The position numbers and the translations under genes were made by a program. Shown in pieces: positions 45,562 through 54,432 of a stretch of 64,000 bases of DNA; the stretch's first letter is position 1; every line of letters starts with the position of its first letter. This stretch comes from Desulforapulum autotrophicum (GTDB taxonomy: Bacteria; Desulfobacterota; Desulfobacteria; Desulfobacterales; Desulfolunaceae). The notes beneath the pieces are model-generated. The model made no database searches. It had not been told where the DNA came from and saw only the letters and a program-made list of their open reading frames with translations. The stretch lies in contig DYJE01000001.1 in NCBI GenBank assembly GCA_020723285.1, forward strand, positions 185,409 to 249,408, read 5' to 3'.

Positions 45562-46974
45562 CTATCCTTTTCCATGAATGATGGCCTTGGCCGGAATCAG
45601 TCCCGTCGCGGCGGCAGACACGATGTTACCCGCAACACCAGGTCCGTCACCGGCGATGTACATTCCTTTGATTTTGGTTTCAAGGGTTTGTGAACTTTCC
45701 ACCTGAGTTGCAAAAAACTTGATTTCCGGAGCATACAAAAGGGTCTCCTCGTTGGTAACACCCGGAACCACACGGTTCAGCTTTTCAAGGCCTTCGACGA
45801 TGTTTGTGAGAATACGTTCAGGCAGCGTCATGGCGATGTCTCCGCACACCACATCGGGCAGTGTGGGCTCGATGTAGCTGTTCCTGATTCTGGCCCAGGT
45901 GCTTCTGCGGCCTCGTTTCAGATCCCCATACCTCTGGAGAATGGGTTTTCCCCCACCGATGAGGGATGCAAGATACCCGATGGACTCGCCGTAGGCCTGG
46001 TTGTCCGTCACCGGTTCGGTCAGAATCACTTTAGAAAGAAAGGCAAAGTTGGTATTGTCCGATTTGTGGTCCATGTACGCGTGACCGTTGACACAGACAA
46101 ACCGTTTGTAATTTTCAACGGAAACAAACCCGCCCTGGTTGGTACAGAACGTCCGTGTCTCGTCATCGTATTTGGAAGTCCGGATAAAAAATGTGGGATC
46201 GTATATCACGTTGCAGGTTTCCTGCATGATGTCGTTGTGGACCTCCACCCGGACACCGATTTCAATTCCACGGTTGCTCAGCCCGATGCCGTGCGACTTG
46301 GCGATGCGTGACACCCATTCCGCCCCCACACGCCCTGGAGCGAGAATGACATTGGACGCACGGTATGTCCCCCGGTTCGTGGTCACCCCGGTGACTTTTC
46401 CATGCTCCACCAAAACGTCCTCCACCTCCTCGCCGGTATGGATTCGCACGTTTTTTTTCAACAGGTGCTCCTGAAATCCGGCAATGTAACCCGGAAGATG
46501 ATCGCTGCCCAAGTGTTTCTGCTTGATGATCAGAAGATTGACGCTGTGCTGACGCGCTTTCTGCCGGATCATTTCAGCTTTGGCCCTGTCTGTTGGATAG
46601 ACATCCCCGTCCATGCCGAATCGATTGAAAATGCCTTCGGTTTCATCGATCAGGGCCTGGGCTTCGGCCCGTGACATGAACTGGGTCAGATCCGTTTTCC
46701 CAAGTTTGTGGATGTAATTCAGCTTGCCGTCTGAAAAAAGACCGGCCCCGCCAATGCCCGACAGAATATTGCAGGGTTTGCAGCCTGTGCAGCGTCCGGT
46801 TCGGGAGATCGGACACTTTCGTTCAAGAGCACCTCCGCCTTTTTCGATGAGAAGAACCTTAAGATCACTGTTTTCACTCAGGTAATACGCCGCGAAAAGC
46901 CCTCCGGGCCCACCGCCCACGATGATCACGTCCGCTTTTCCATTCTTTTGAATTTCATGCGGCATGTTCGCCAT
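45562..46974 (-). CDS. FAD-dependent dehydrogenase-like protein (COG2509 family)
   Basis: 470 aa. N-terminal dinucleotide-binding motif ADVIIVGGGPGGLFAAYYLS; a Cys-rich strip RKCPISRTGRCTGCKPCNILSGIGG; GVTTNRGTYRASNVILAPGR; and C-terminal AGDGPGVAGNIVSAAATGLI, the usual FAD-closing motif. COG2509 members are of unknown substrate. ATG 46974 has GGAGG four bases upstream. Alone between the HD-GYP gene and the thioesterase gene. Confidence 0.88.
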   Translation of the reverse strand: MANMPHEIQKNGKADVIIVGGGPGGLFAAYYLSENSDLKVLLIEKGGGALERKCPISRTGRCTGCKPCNILSGIGGAGLFSDGKLNYIHKLGKTDLTQFMSRAEAQALIDETEGIFNRFGMDGDVYPTDRAKAEMIRQKARQHSVNLLIIKQKHLGSDHLPGYIAGFQEHLLKKNVRIHTGEEVEDVLVEHGKVTGVTTNRGTYRASNVILAPGRVGAEWVSRIAKSHGIGLSNRGIEIGVRVEVHNDIMQETCNVIYDPTFFIRTSKYDDETRTFCTNQGGFVSVENYKRFVCVNGHAYMDHKSDNTNFAFLSKVILTEPVTDNQAYGESIGYLASLIGGGKPILQRYGDLKRGRRSTWARIRNSYIEPTLPDVVCGDIAMTLPERILTNIVEGLEKLNRVVPGVTNEETLLYAPEIKFFATQVESSQTLETKIKGMYIAGDGPGVAGNIVSAAATGLIPAKAIIHGKG

Positions 46975-47010
46975 AAAACCTCCGTCACACCATTGGTTTA
47001 TATGAAGCTG

Positions 47011-47400
47011 TTATAGAAATTCGTACTTGGGAATGGGCATAAGCCGTTTGGCTTTGTCAAGACAGACCAGTTCCAGCGTGGCCTTCACCGCCGCTTTCCG
47101 CCCTCCCGGCCTCCAGGCTTCGTGGGTCCAGATGATTTTGTATTCCCCTTCTTTCCGGCACGTTGAACGAATGTCCAGACTGTCTCCGAAAACCGCGCCG
47201 TCAAAATACCCGATATCGATCTTGTACACGGCAAACCCAATACCGTCTTCATGCCACATCCGGGAAAGTTCTTTCACCCCGATGACATGTTCACGCGCCC
47301 GCTCGAAATATTTCAAATAATTGGCGTGATACACCACGCCGGAATGGTCCGTATCTTCGTAGTAAACCTGAACCTCAAGATGGTGCTCGTGAAAATCCAT
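47011..47400 (-). CDS. YbgC/FadM-type acyl-CoA thioesterase
   Basis: 129 aa hotdog fold. The catalytic Asp region is YYEDTDHSGVVYHANYLKYFERAREH, the family signature. Hydrolyses acyl-CoA; in gammaproteobacteria YbgC is part of the Tol-Pal locus, but no tol genes are here. The start has AGGATT just upstream. Confidence 0.9.
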   Translation of the reverse strand: MDFHEHHLEVQVYYEDTDHSGVVYHANYLKYFERAREHVIGVKELSRMWHEDGIGFAVYKIDIGYFDGAVFGDSLDIRSTCRKEGEYKIIWTHEAWRPGGRKAAVKATLELVCLDKAKRLMPIPKYEFL

Positions 47401-47477
47401 AATCCTAATAATCCTGTTTTTTCAGATAGGTTTGATGTTCAACCCATTATTAATGATAATAAATCAAAGGTTTCGTG

Positions 47478-47861
47478 TCACTGAATTAAAAAGACCTGAT
47501 GCCCCACGTAGCCCATGACAAACAAAAGAACGGCCAAAATCAGAATTGAAAGTAGAATATTGAAAAACAGCGACCGGAACTCATGCTCGCCCTCGTCCCG
47601 AATCTCCCTTTCATATTTCACGAAGCGGAAAGCCGAAACGACAACAATGACAAGGGCGAGTGCCATCATCACCAGCCCGGCCGTTTTCGCCGCACTTGAA
47701 GGGTCCATATGCTCGCCATTGCCGCTGATACGTGCGAAATACCCCAGATAAATTTCAAATTTTTCGATCACGAATCCAAAAGCCATCACCCCGATGGCCA
47801 GCCTGATCCAGCTCAAAAATGTCCGCTCGTTGGCGGCATGGTCTGTGAAACGTTTGATCAT
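47478..47861 (-). CDS. DUF202/YidH-family small membrane protein
   Basis: 127 aa from ATG 47861 (GGAG nine bases upstream; a TTG at 47879 is in frame). Three hydrophobic segments, the first with the family motif NERTFLSWIRLAIGVMAFGF; then AGLVMMALALVIVVVSAFRFVKY and a C-terminal helix. Function not known. Confidence 0.88.
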   Translation of the reverse strand: MIKRFTDHAANERTFLSWIRLAIGVMAFGFVIEKFEIYLGYFARISGNGEHMDPSSAAKTAGLVMMALALVIVVVSAFRFVKYEREIRDEGEHEFRSLFFNILLSILILAVLLFVMGYVGHQVFLIQ

Positions 47862-48192
47862 GGATTGCATCTCCAACAATTATTGTAATGAAAAAATAAT
47901 TATTATAAATACAAGAAACTTAAAAAAAATAAAAACGACAAATGCCATAGAATCGAAGTTCTTTCAATTTTTTCTTATTTTAAATCTTTATAAAAAAAAT
48001 TATAAAGTTTTTTAAAGCACCTATTAAAAAAATTAACACTAACGGTCTTAAAAAATCATTGAGGCCTCTTTTAATCACACCCAAAAACAGTTAAAATATC
48101 AAATCAATCCCGTATCCAACGAAAATAATTACCAAAACAACAAAAGGCACGGTTATTGCTTTCCAATTAAAAAAAATAAATATGGAGCCCTC
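47862..48192. other. AT-rich divergent intergenic region
   Basis: 331 bp, strikingly AT-rich with runs of A and T, no ORF that looks real. It contains the sigma-54 site at 48145-48160 and marks the left edge of the AT-rich pilin block. Confidence 0.6.
48145..48160 (+). promoter_or_regulatory. Sigma-54 (-24/-12) promoter of the minor-pilin operon
   Basis: AGGCACGGTTATTGCT differs from TGGCACGNNNNTTGCW only in the first base. Transcription would start near 48170, about 23 bases before the fimT start codon at 48193. Pilin genes are classic PilR/sigma-54 targets. Confidence 0.7.
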
Positions 48193-48762
48193 ATGAATAT
48201 GACGAACAATAAAGGATTTACATTGGCTGAAGTTATTATTGTTATCTTCTTTATTATCGTTTTGTCAGCAGTATCAATGCCGCTCGTCAGTGATACTTTA
48301 GATCAGTATCAGTTTACAAACAGTATGAGACTGCTGCTGTCAACGATGAACAGAGCCAAGGGTGAAGCAGTAAATACCAGCTTCCCATGTTCCGTTCTTT
48401 TCACAACCGATGCAAATGGCCGTGTCAATTATACGGCGTTTGTCGATAACGGCAACGGCGGCGGAATAAGTGGCAATGGACTAAGAGACGGAACTGAACA
48501 GCTGATTTCAGATGGTCAGATGCCAAGAGGAGTCACCATCAATTCGGCATCAACGACTCTCCCGACCATCAATATCAGTGGCAATAACTGTCCGTTCACT
48601 CAGTTTAACTCTTTGGGTTTCCCCATTGGGTTTCAGGCTGGAGCATCTGCAATCTATTCAGGCAACATTCGAATGAACACGGTGATCAATGGAACTCTGC
48701 GGAGTAGGGAAATCCGACTGGGTATTGGAGGAAATCTTTTCATTAATCCCAACGTCCTTTAA
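48193..48762 (+). CDS. fimT: Minor pseudopilin FimT/FimU-type
   Basis: 189 aa. Prepilin leader ending KG, then FTLAEVIIVIF (cleavage after Gly, Glu at +5), a 20-residue hydrophobic helix, and a GspH/FimT-like globular part (STMNRAKGEAVNTSFPCSV). Part of the initiation complex at the type IV pilus tip. GGAG lies five bases before the ATG. First gene of the pilin operon. Confidence 0.88.
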   Translation: MNMTNNKGFTLAEVIIVIFFIIVLSAVSMPLVSDTLDQYQFTNSMRLLLSTMNRAKGEAVNTSFPCSVLFTTDANGRVNYTAFVDNGNGGGISGNGLRDGTEQLISDGQMPRGVTINSASTTLPTINISGNNCPFTQFNSLGFPIGFQAGASAIYSGNIRMNTVINGTLRSREIRLGIGGNLFINPNVL

Positions 48763-48792
48763 AATAAAACTGAAAGCCAAGGAGCTTTAAAC

Positions 48793-49578
48793 ATGGTAAA
48801 GCACAGCATTTTTCACTCTATAAAAAACGAAAATGCTTACACTCTCATTGAGATATCGATGGCTATCTTCCTTGTTATAATAATCGGTGCCATTGTCACC
48901 GGTTCTTTCATTTCAGGCAATCACATCAAAGCCAAACAGGAAGGGGTTATCGAAGTTCAACAGAATATCCGGGTTGCTCTTCATTTAATGTCAAGAGAAC
49001 TAAAAATGGCGGGTTATGAACCTGGAACAAACTGGAATCCAGGAACACTTAAAACGACCAATCAGGTTATTGATACTAACAACGATCAAACCGCGATTAC
49101 TTTTTCATATGCCTTAGATACCGCAACTGATATAAACGCAGACGGCAACACCGACAATCCCGCGGACATTGACGGTGATGGAAATCTGGACAATGGCTTG
49201 ATAGCCACTGTGACCTACAGCCTTCTACCCGACCCGAACAACGCCAATATTACCAGTTTAGCTCGAAATGTAGTTATCGGTGCAACAAATACAACTCAGT
49301 TTCTCGTTCCGAATATCAACAGTCTCACTTTTTCCTATTTTAATGATAATGGAGTGGGTGCAAGAGCCTGGGCTGCAGCACCAGCTGCTGCTCCTGCGTT
49401 TACATTGGCCGTTGGAATCACTGTCGTGACACAAAGCACCCGCCAGGAGTCAGACCTCAAACAACCAATTGACAATAAAATTTTTACCGATCCATGGACC
49501 GGTGTCGCATACGCTGAACCAGCCGACCGGTTTGTCCGCCGTATGTCATCAACCGTTGTCAATCTTCGCAATCTTTAA
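48793..49578 (+). CDS. pilW: Minor pilin PilW-type
   Basis: 261 aa. N-terminal NAYTLIEISMAIFLVIIIGA: the residue before the mature Tyr is Ala where Gly is the rule, Glu is at +5. The rest has a PilW pattern (QQNIRVALHLMSRELKMAGYEP near residue 65-85). A stretch with DINADGNTDNPADIDGDGN is Asp/Gly-rich and could bind calcium. AAGGAG eight bases upstream. Confidence 0.85.
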   Translation: MVKHSIFHSIKNENAYTLIEISMAIFLVIIIGAIVTGSFISGNHIKAKQEGVIEVQQNIRVALHLMSRELKMAGYEPGTNWNPGTLKTTNQVIDTNNDQTAITFSYALDTATDINADGNTDNPADIDGDGNLDNGLIATVTYSLLPDPNNANITSLARNVVIGATNTTQFLVPNINSLTFSYFNDNGVGARAWAAAPAAAPAFTLAVGITVVTQSTRQESDLKQPIDNKIFTDPWTGVAYAEPADRFVRRMSSTVVNLRNL

Positions 49579-49596
49579 CTATAAGGAGCGCCATTC

Positions 49597-49998
49597 GTGA
49601 AAACGTTACCATCGTTAAAAAACAACAATGGTTTCACGCTAATAGAAGCTGTAATCAGTATATTCGTCGTCAGTATCGGCCTCATGGCCATCACCAGGAT
49701 GCAGATCGCCTCGATTCAGGGAAACGCCTTCGCAATGAACACGCTTCAAGCAACCGTTGAATCAACCGCTAACTCTGAATGGATCATGAGTAATAGTTTT
49801 AATAATGTACTCGGTGGGACTACTGTCCCCGTCACCTCCGCAGATGGTCGTTACCAGACAAACTGCACATATCAAAACATCACTCTTTTTAATAACGAAA
49901 TATATCAGGTCATCACCATAACAACGACGTGGAATGAAAAAGGGCGGAATAAAACCCTTCAGACAACCATCACCAAACTTCCTGGGGAGGGGGCATGA
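49597..49998 (+). CDS. pilV: Minor pilin PilV-type
   Basis: 133 aa from GTG 49597 (AAGGAG nine bases upstream). Leader ends NNNG, mature FTLIEAVISIFVVSIGLMAI, with Glu at +5. The short globular part with two Cys (only QTNCTYQN obvious) is small for the family. The stop overlaps the pilX start. Confidence 0.87.
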   Translation: MKTLPSLKNNNGFTLIEAVISIFVVSIGLMAITRMQIASIQGNAFAMNTLQATVESTANSEWIMSNSFNNVLGGTTVPVTSADGRYQTNCTYQNITLFNNEIYQVITITTTWNEKGRNKTLQTTITKLPGEGA

Positions 49999-50729
49999 AA
50001 TCATATAATATCTCCAACCGAAAAAGCGACAATATGCTTGTCAATGAAAATGGAAACATTCTGATTGTTTGTGTCGTTCTTATTATGATTCTCACTTCTC
50101 TTGGTATTTATGCCCTGAACTCAACCAACACTGAACTCACCATGTCGGCGGCTGACAGGCGAGAAAACAGCAATTTCCAAAACGCGGAAACAGGTTTGAA
50201 ATTTGCCATTGCAAATTTCAAACTGATTTACGAAAATACGGATTATAATGGCAACGTGTTATATACCGTTTCAAATAATTTAGGCTCAGGCGGGAATATT
50301 GGTTTCAATCCTGTTGCCCCTCCATGGGCTGCGGGTACCGGGCCTCTCACAGGAATCATTAATCCCTTAGGCCCGCCTGTCCTTACTGCTGCTCAAACGA
50401 CACCGTTGAGGGACATGCCACTCAATACCGGCGCTATTATTTTTACATACACAGCAAACAATACACCGATCGCACTAATTGAAATCAGGGCCATTTTCCT
50501 GACGCCCACGAACAATAACGCTTTAACAGCACTCGCCAATTCCATACCGGCAGCTACCCACTTGACAGATGCCCCTGACGGATTTGATTCATCATTGTTC
50601 GACGGAAGGAATTACATCATTACATCCACAGGAATAAATTCCTCGGGTACTCTTTCAGGAACAACCTTGCAATCCGGAGTCAAGATAGCAGCCCAAAAAG
50701 ACCAGGTTGCCCATCTGGCAGGGCTTTAA
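49995..50729 (+). CDS. pilX: Minor pilin PilX-type
   Basis: 244 aa. After NENG the helix is NILIVCVVLIMILTSLGIYAL, followed by NTELTMSAADRRENSNFQNA, the PilX_N pattern; Glu+5 is absent, as common for PilX/GspK-like subunits. Rich in Asn, Thr, Ala and Pro. Start overlaps pilV by 4 bases behind a GGGGAGG site. Confidence 0.85.
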   Translation: MKSYNISNRKSDNMLVNENGNILIVCVVLIMILTSLGIYALNSTNTELTMSAADRRENSNFQNAETGLKFAIANFKLIYENTDYNGNVLYTVSNNLGSGGNIGFNPVAPPWAAGTGPLTGIINPLGPPVLTAAQTTPLRDMPLNTGAIIFTYTANNTPIALIEIRAIFLTPTNNNALTALANSIPAATHLTDAPDGFDSSLFDGRNYIITSTGINSSGTLSGTTLQSGVKIAAQKDQVAHLAGL

Positions 50730-50767
50730 TTATATACAGCATAAAAACCAGAATGATTGGAGGAGTT

Positions 50768-53700
50768 ATGTATAAACATATTATAACACTATCAATGGCT
50801 GTTCTGCTTTGTTTGGTATCTGTGACCAAAACCATAGCAGACGATACGGCCATATACGGCATCTCGTCCGTGGTTATCGAACCCAACGTCATGATTCTTC
50901 TGGACAACTCCGGAAGTATGCAATCCAAGGACGTCCCGGGCGACCCCTATGCTCCTGCGTTTGATTACACATCTTACGTGGCGACTGGAAAAACAACCTA
51001 CACCAAAGATGCTGTTTATTATTACAACAAAGGTTGGATCCGGCTGACCACAAACAAAGACAACATCACATGTTCCGCAATCCTGGCCGACCTTGTGGCT
51101 GTGGGCTACGCGACCTACAGTAATGGCCAGGGCATCAACACCAAATCTCTGGCCTGCGGGACAAACAAACCCACCATGCGCCTGGGCAACTTCCTGAACT
51201 ACGAAAACAGCACACTGGCTGCAAAAAAATACCGTTTTGAAGTCGCCAAAGCATCTGTTGCAAAAATTCTGGATAATACATCAAACAAGCGTTTTGGGCT
51301 GATGCATTTCAACTCGAACAGCGAGGGAGGGTATGTCAAATACCCCTGCGGGTCAGACCGGTCTGTCATGTCCACCTATGTCAAAGGGATGATTATTGAC
51401 AACTTCAACACAAACACCCCCCTTGCCGAAACCCTTTCTGAAATCGGCCGGTATTACGCGGGTCTTTCTAGCTGGTTCAATACAGGAGTCTCCTATACAT
51501 CCCCCATTGAACACAGCTGTCAGAAAAACTATGTCATCATTGTAACGGACGGTGAACCCACTTCGGATACCAACAGTAAACTTTACAAAACACTTTATAT
51601 AAACAACAAAGTCATCGGAGATTATTATATCGGGCCACTTGGAGAAGATGTGGATTTCAATACCTCTGGTTCTCTTGTCACATCCCTTCTGAACGACGTT
51701 GCATCATTTCTTTACAATGAAGATGTTCACACCATGGGAGTAGGCACTTCCTATGTCAAACAGAATATCATCACCCACACGATCGGCTTTACAACCAACA
51801 GTACCGCCAATGACCTCCTTGATCTCACCGCCTACTGTGGTGGAGGCGATTTTTACAGTGCGTCATCCAGCTCCGGGCTTGACGCGGCGCTTGAAGAGAT
51901 TAACAACAAGATCGACGAAAGTAACGCCATTTTCCTCGCTCCGGCAGTTCCTGTGAACAGAACGACCCGAACCAGCCAGAGTGACTGGCTGTACCTCGCC
52001 TATTTCAGACCCCAGAACACCGGTGAATGGGTGGGCAACATCAAAAAATTCGCCATTGGCGATGATGGAAAAATATATGGTTCCGATGGATCCGGAAATG
52101 TCAACACCGGAAAGCCTGTCGTTGATGAATACGGCATGATTGACAACAACGCCTGCTCATTCTGGACTCAATTCTGCAATGATGGAAACGAAGTACTTAA
52201 AGGCGGCGTGGGATCTCTTCTGTCTGAAGTTGCCAGCGCTGACAGGGATATTTATTATTATACTGGTGGCACGGAAAAAGACCTGAGCAACAGTACAAAC
52301 GCTTTCACAACGACCAACGCTTCTCTTTCCATTGCTGACACCGTCATAGAAAGTGTCAGAAAATTTATTGACACAACTGTTGTCAAATGGAAACTTGGCG
52401 CTGTCATCCATTCAGAACCGGCTATTGTTCATTATACTCAAAGCCAGTCCGTTATTTATGTCGGAGCCAACGACGGCATGCTTCATTGTTTTGATGACAA
52501 CACAGGGCAGGAATTGTGGGGTTTCATACCACCAGGCCAGAAAACAAACATTGAAACAAAATTCACCGATGCCAACCATGATTATTATGTGGATGGGTCT
52601 CCCACCGTTTCCTACGGGGGTCTCATAACTGGAACTCATCTGTTCCAGCCCCAGTACCTGATCGTGGGCGAACGAAGGGGTGGAGACAATTATTACGTTC
52701 TGGACATTTCCGATTATAATCACCCCACCTGGAAATACCAGATTGAGTCGGATTACGTAACCGGGGAGGCACTGGGACAATCCTGGAGTAAACCAAGGGT
52801 CTGCACCATTGCCACCAACACAGAAACCGTGGCTGGCAAAGTTGTACCCCAGGCGTCATCCCTTCAAAAGGTGTTCATGATCGCAGGTGGATATGACGTC
52901 AATCAAGACCTTGACACACCTGCCGGCGCAGATTCCATGGGGAAAGCCATCTACACTGTTCAGATGGCCACCAAAGCCAAAGGCAAATTTGTGGTGACCG
53001 ACCTGACAACTGATGACATCGTGGATAAATCGGGCTCCATAGGCTCCTACATGAAAAACTGCATCGTGGACATCAATGCCATCTCTCAGTACAGAATGTC
53101 CAGTGGTACTGAAATCACCACACGAGTATACGCCGGTGACCTTGGCGGCAAGGTATTCACATTTGCAGATGACCGAACTATTGAAAAGGGTAAAGTCAAG
53201 TACAGGGTTCCTGACGGAACTTTCCCCATGAAAAATTATCTATTTAATACGGGTGGGAAAGAGATTTTTTATGCCCCTGCCACAAGCAGAATAGAGAACT
53301 CATATGAAGAATGGGTTGTTTTCGGAACAGGCGACAGGGAAGACCCCTTGAACACAACAGAAGTCAATAGAATATATGTTGTTAAAAACACCTGGTTAAA
53401 AAGCCGACTGACAGAAAGCAACCTGGCAGACCTCACACAGAACCTCATCGAAGAAGGAACCGCTGATGAACAGAAAGCAACCGCTTCTGATATCGAATCA
53501 AAGGATGGATGGTATATCACTTTTTATGATCCTGGTGAAAAAATGATCAGTTCTCCGATTATCGTTCAGGATTATATTTTCTTCACGACCTACGTACCCT
53601 CATCCGGTTCCGTATCAGCTTCCGATCCATGTAAAAGCGTCGGAGCGGCAGGTGCCAGTTACCTTTGGGCCATTGATTTAAATACCGGTAAACCCGCTTA

Positions 53701-53863
53701 TGATGTTGATTTAGACGGAAAAAAGAAAAAACCTGAAAGAAGATTCCAGGTTGCCACTATGGCACAACCCAAACTCATCGGTACGGATATGGTCAGCACA
53801 CCGAGAACGATAAACATTCCGCAGAAAATAGCCTTTGACTATATTTTCTGGCGTCAACTCTAA
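50768..53863 (+). CDS. pilY1: PilY1-like tip adhesin with VWA and calcium-binding propeller
   Basis: 1031 aa from ATG 50768 (GGAGG four bases upstream). Sec signal, then a VWA domain with MIDAS MILLDNSGSMQS and YVIIVTDGEPTSDTNS. The C-terminal half is a PilY1 propeller: IYVGANDGMLHCFDDNTGQE, the calcium loop DANHDYYVDG, and YVLDISDYNHPTWKYQ. Shorter than some PilY1 but complete to WRQL at the end. It sits at the pilus tip and controls pilus extension and adhesion. Distal gene of the pilin unit together with the next small gene. Confidence 0.92.
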   Translation: MYKHIITLSMAVLLCLVSVTKTIADDTAIYGISSVVIEPNVMILLDNSGSMQSKDVPGDPYAPAFDYTSYVATGKTTYTKDAVYYYNKGWIRLTTNKDNITCSAILADLVAVGYATYSNGQGINTKSLACGTNKPTMRLGNFLNYENSTLAAKKYRFEVAKASVAKILDNTSNKRFGLMHFNSNSEGGYVKYPCGSDRSVMSTYVKGMIIDNFNTNTPLAETLSEIGRYYAGLSSWFNTGVSYTSPIEHSCQKNYVIIVTDGEPTSDTNSKLYKTLYINNKVIGDYYIGPLGEDVDFNTSGSLVTSLLNDVASFLYNEDVHTMGVGTSYVKQNIITHTIGFTTNSTANDLLDLTAYCGGGDFYSASSSSGLDAALEEINNKIDESNAIFLAPAVPVNRTTRTSQSDWLYLAYFRPQNTGEWVGNIKKFAIGDDGKIYGSDGSGNVNTGKPVVDEYGMIDNNACSFWTQFCNDGNEVLKGGVGSLLSEVASADRDIYYYTGGTEKDLSNSTNAFTTTNASLSIADTVIESVRKFIDTTVVKWKLGAVIHSEPAIVHYTQSQSVIYVGANDGMLHCFDDNTGQELWGFIPPGQKTNIETKFTDANHDYYVDGSPTVSYGGLITGTHLFQPQYLIVGERRGGDNYYVLDISDYNHPTWKYQIESDYVTGEALGQSWSKPRVCTIATNTETVAGKVVPQASSLQKVFMIAGGYDVNQDLDTPAGADSMGKAIYTVQMATKAKGKFVVTDLTTDDIVDKSGSIGSYMKNCIVDINAISQYRMSSGTEITTRVYAGDLGGKVFTFADDRTIEKGKVKYRVPDGTFPMKNYLFNTGGKEIFYAPATSRIENSYEEWVVFGTGDREDPLNTTEVNRIYVVKNTWLKSRLTESNLADLTQNLIEEGTADEQKATASDIESKDGWYITFYDPGEKMISSPIIVQDYIFFTTYVPSSGSVSASDPCKSVGAAGASYLWAIDLNTGKPAYDVDLDGKKKKPERRFQVATMAQPKLIGTDMVSTPRTINIPQKIAFDYIFWRQL

Positions 53864-53884
53864 CAGATTCGAAAGGACAGGATC

Positions 53885-54313
53885 ATGAACAAAAAAATAA
53901 TGTATAAAGCAGCCCAGATCATCATGCTCATGGTATGTCTGGGTATCATGGGGTCTTCGGTCATGGCAGGTTCCAAACAGCCCTGGAAACTTGGAAAAGT
54001 CAACCTCAACGATCTGACTCCGGTGGAATTCGAGGGCCAGGCCACCTATATCAATCCCACTGACGGTTTTCTCGTGGTGGGACAGACCAAGGTTCCTGTG
54101 GTTGAAAACCAGTCCCTGAAAAGTGGCGAGTCGATCACCACCGTCATCGTCGATGAAAACGGCAACAGAATCCCCATGTCCCAGATCAAGGAATTCAATC
54201 GTGTGCTGGTCAACGGATACAAATCAAGAGCCGGTTTTCTTTTCGCGGAAAAAATTCAGAGGAAACCGTTGAAAGACGGAGATAAAAAAGGGGCAAGCTC
54301 TGTCCCGGAATAA
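53885..54313 (+). CDS. Small exported protein downstream of pilY1
   Basis: 142 aa. Signal peptide (AAQIIMLMVCLGIMGSSVMA-G), then a beta-rich domain (VEFEGQATYINPTDGFLVVG, VLVNGYKSRAGFLFAEKIQR) similar in feel to DUF5666-type OB folds. No cysteines in the mature part. 21 bp after pilY1, so probably in the pilus operon; a periplasmic accessory is inferred from position. Confidence 0.75.
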   Translation: MNKKIMYKAAQIIMLMVCLGIMGSSVMAGSKQPWKLGKVNLNDLTPVEFEGQATYINPTDGFLVVGQTKVPVVENQSLKSGESITTVIVDENGNRIPMSQIKEFNRVLVNGYKSRAGFLFAEKIQRKPLKDGDKKGASSVPE

Positions 54314-54327
54314 ATGATCAAACATCC

Positions 54328-54351
54328 AAGGGGCAGGACTCAATGCCCCTT
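54328..54351 (+). terminator. Small hairpin after the pilus operon
   Basis: 8-bp arms AAGGGGCA / TGCCCCTT with an 8-base loop, about 15 bases past the stop; no T-run. Confidence 0.4.
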
Positions 54352-54375
54352 GATCGACATCTGAGCCGTACAAAT

Positions 54376-54408
54376 AAACAGGGCCGGTGATCATCACCGG
54401 CCCTGTTT
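54376..54408. terminator. Strong bidirectional terminator
   Basis: Perfect 16-bp arms with one central base: AAACAGGGCCGGTGAT-C-ATCACCGGCCCTGTTT, T-tract on both strands. It separates the pilus operon from the convergent cooC gene. Confidence 0.85.
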
Positions 54409-54432
54409 TGTCAGTCAATGCATTCAATCTTT

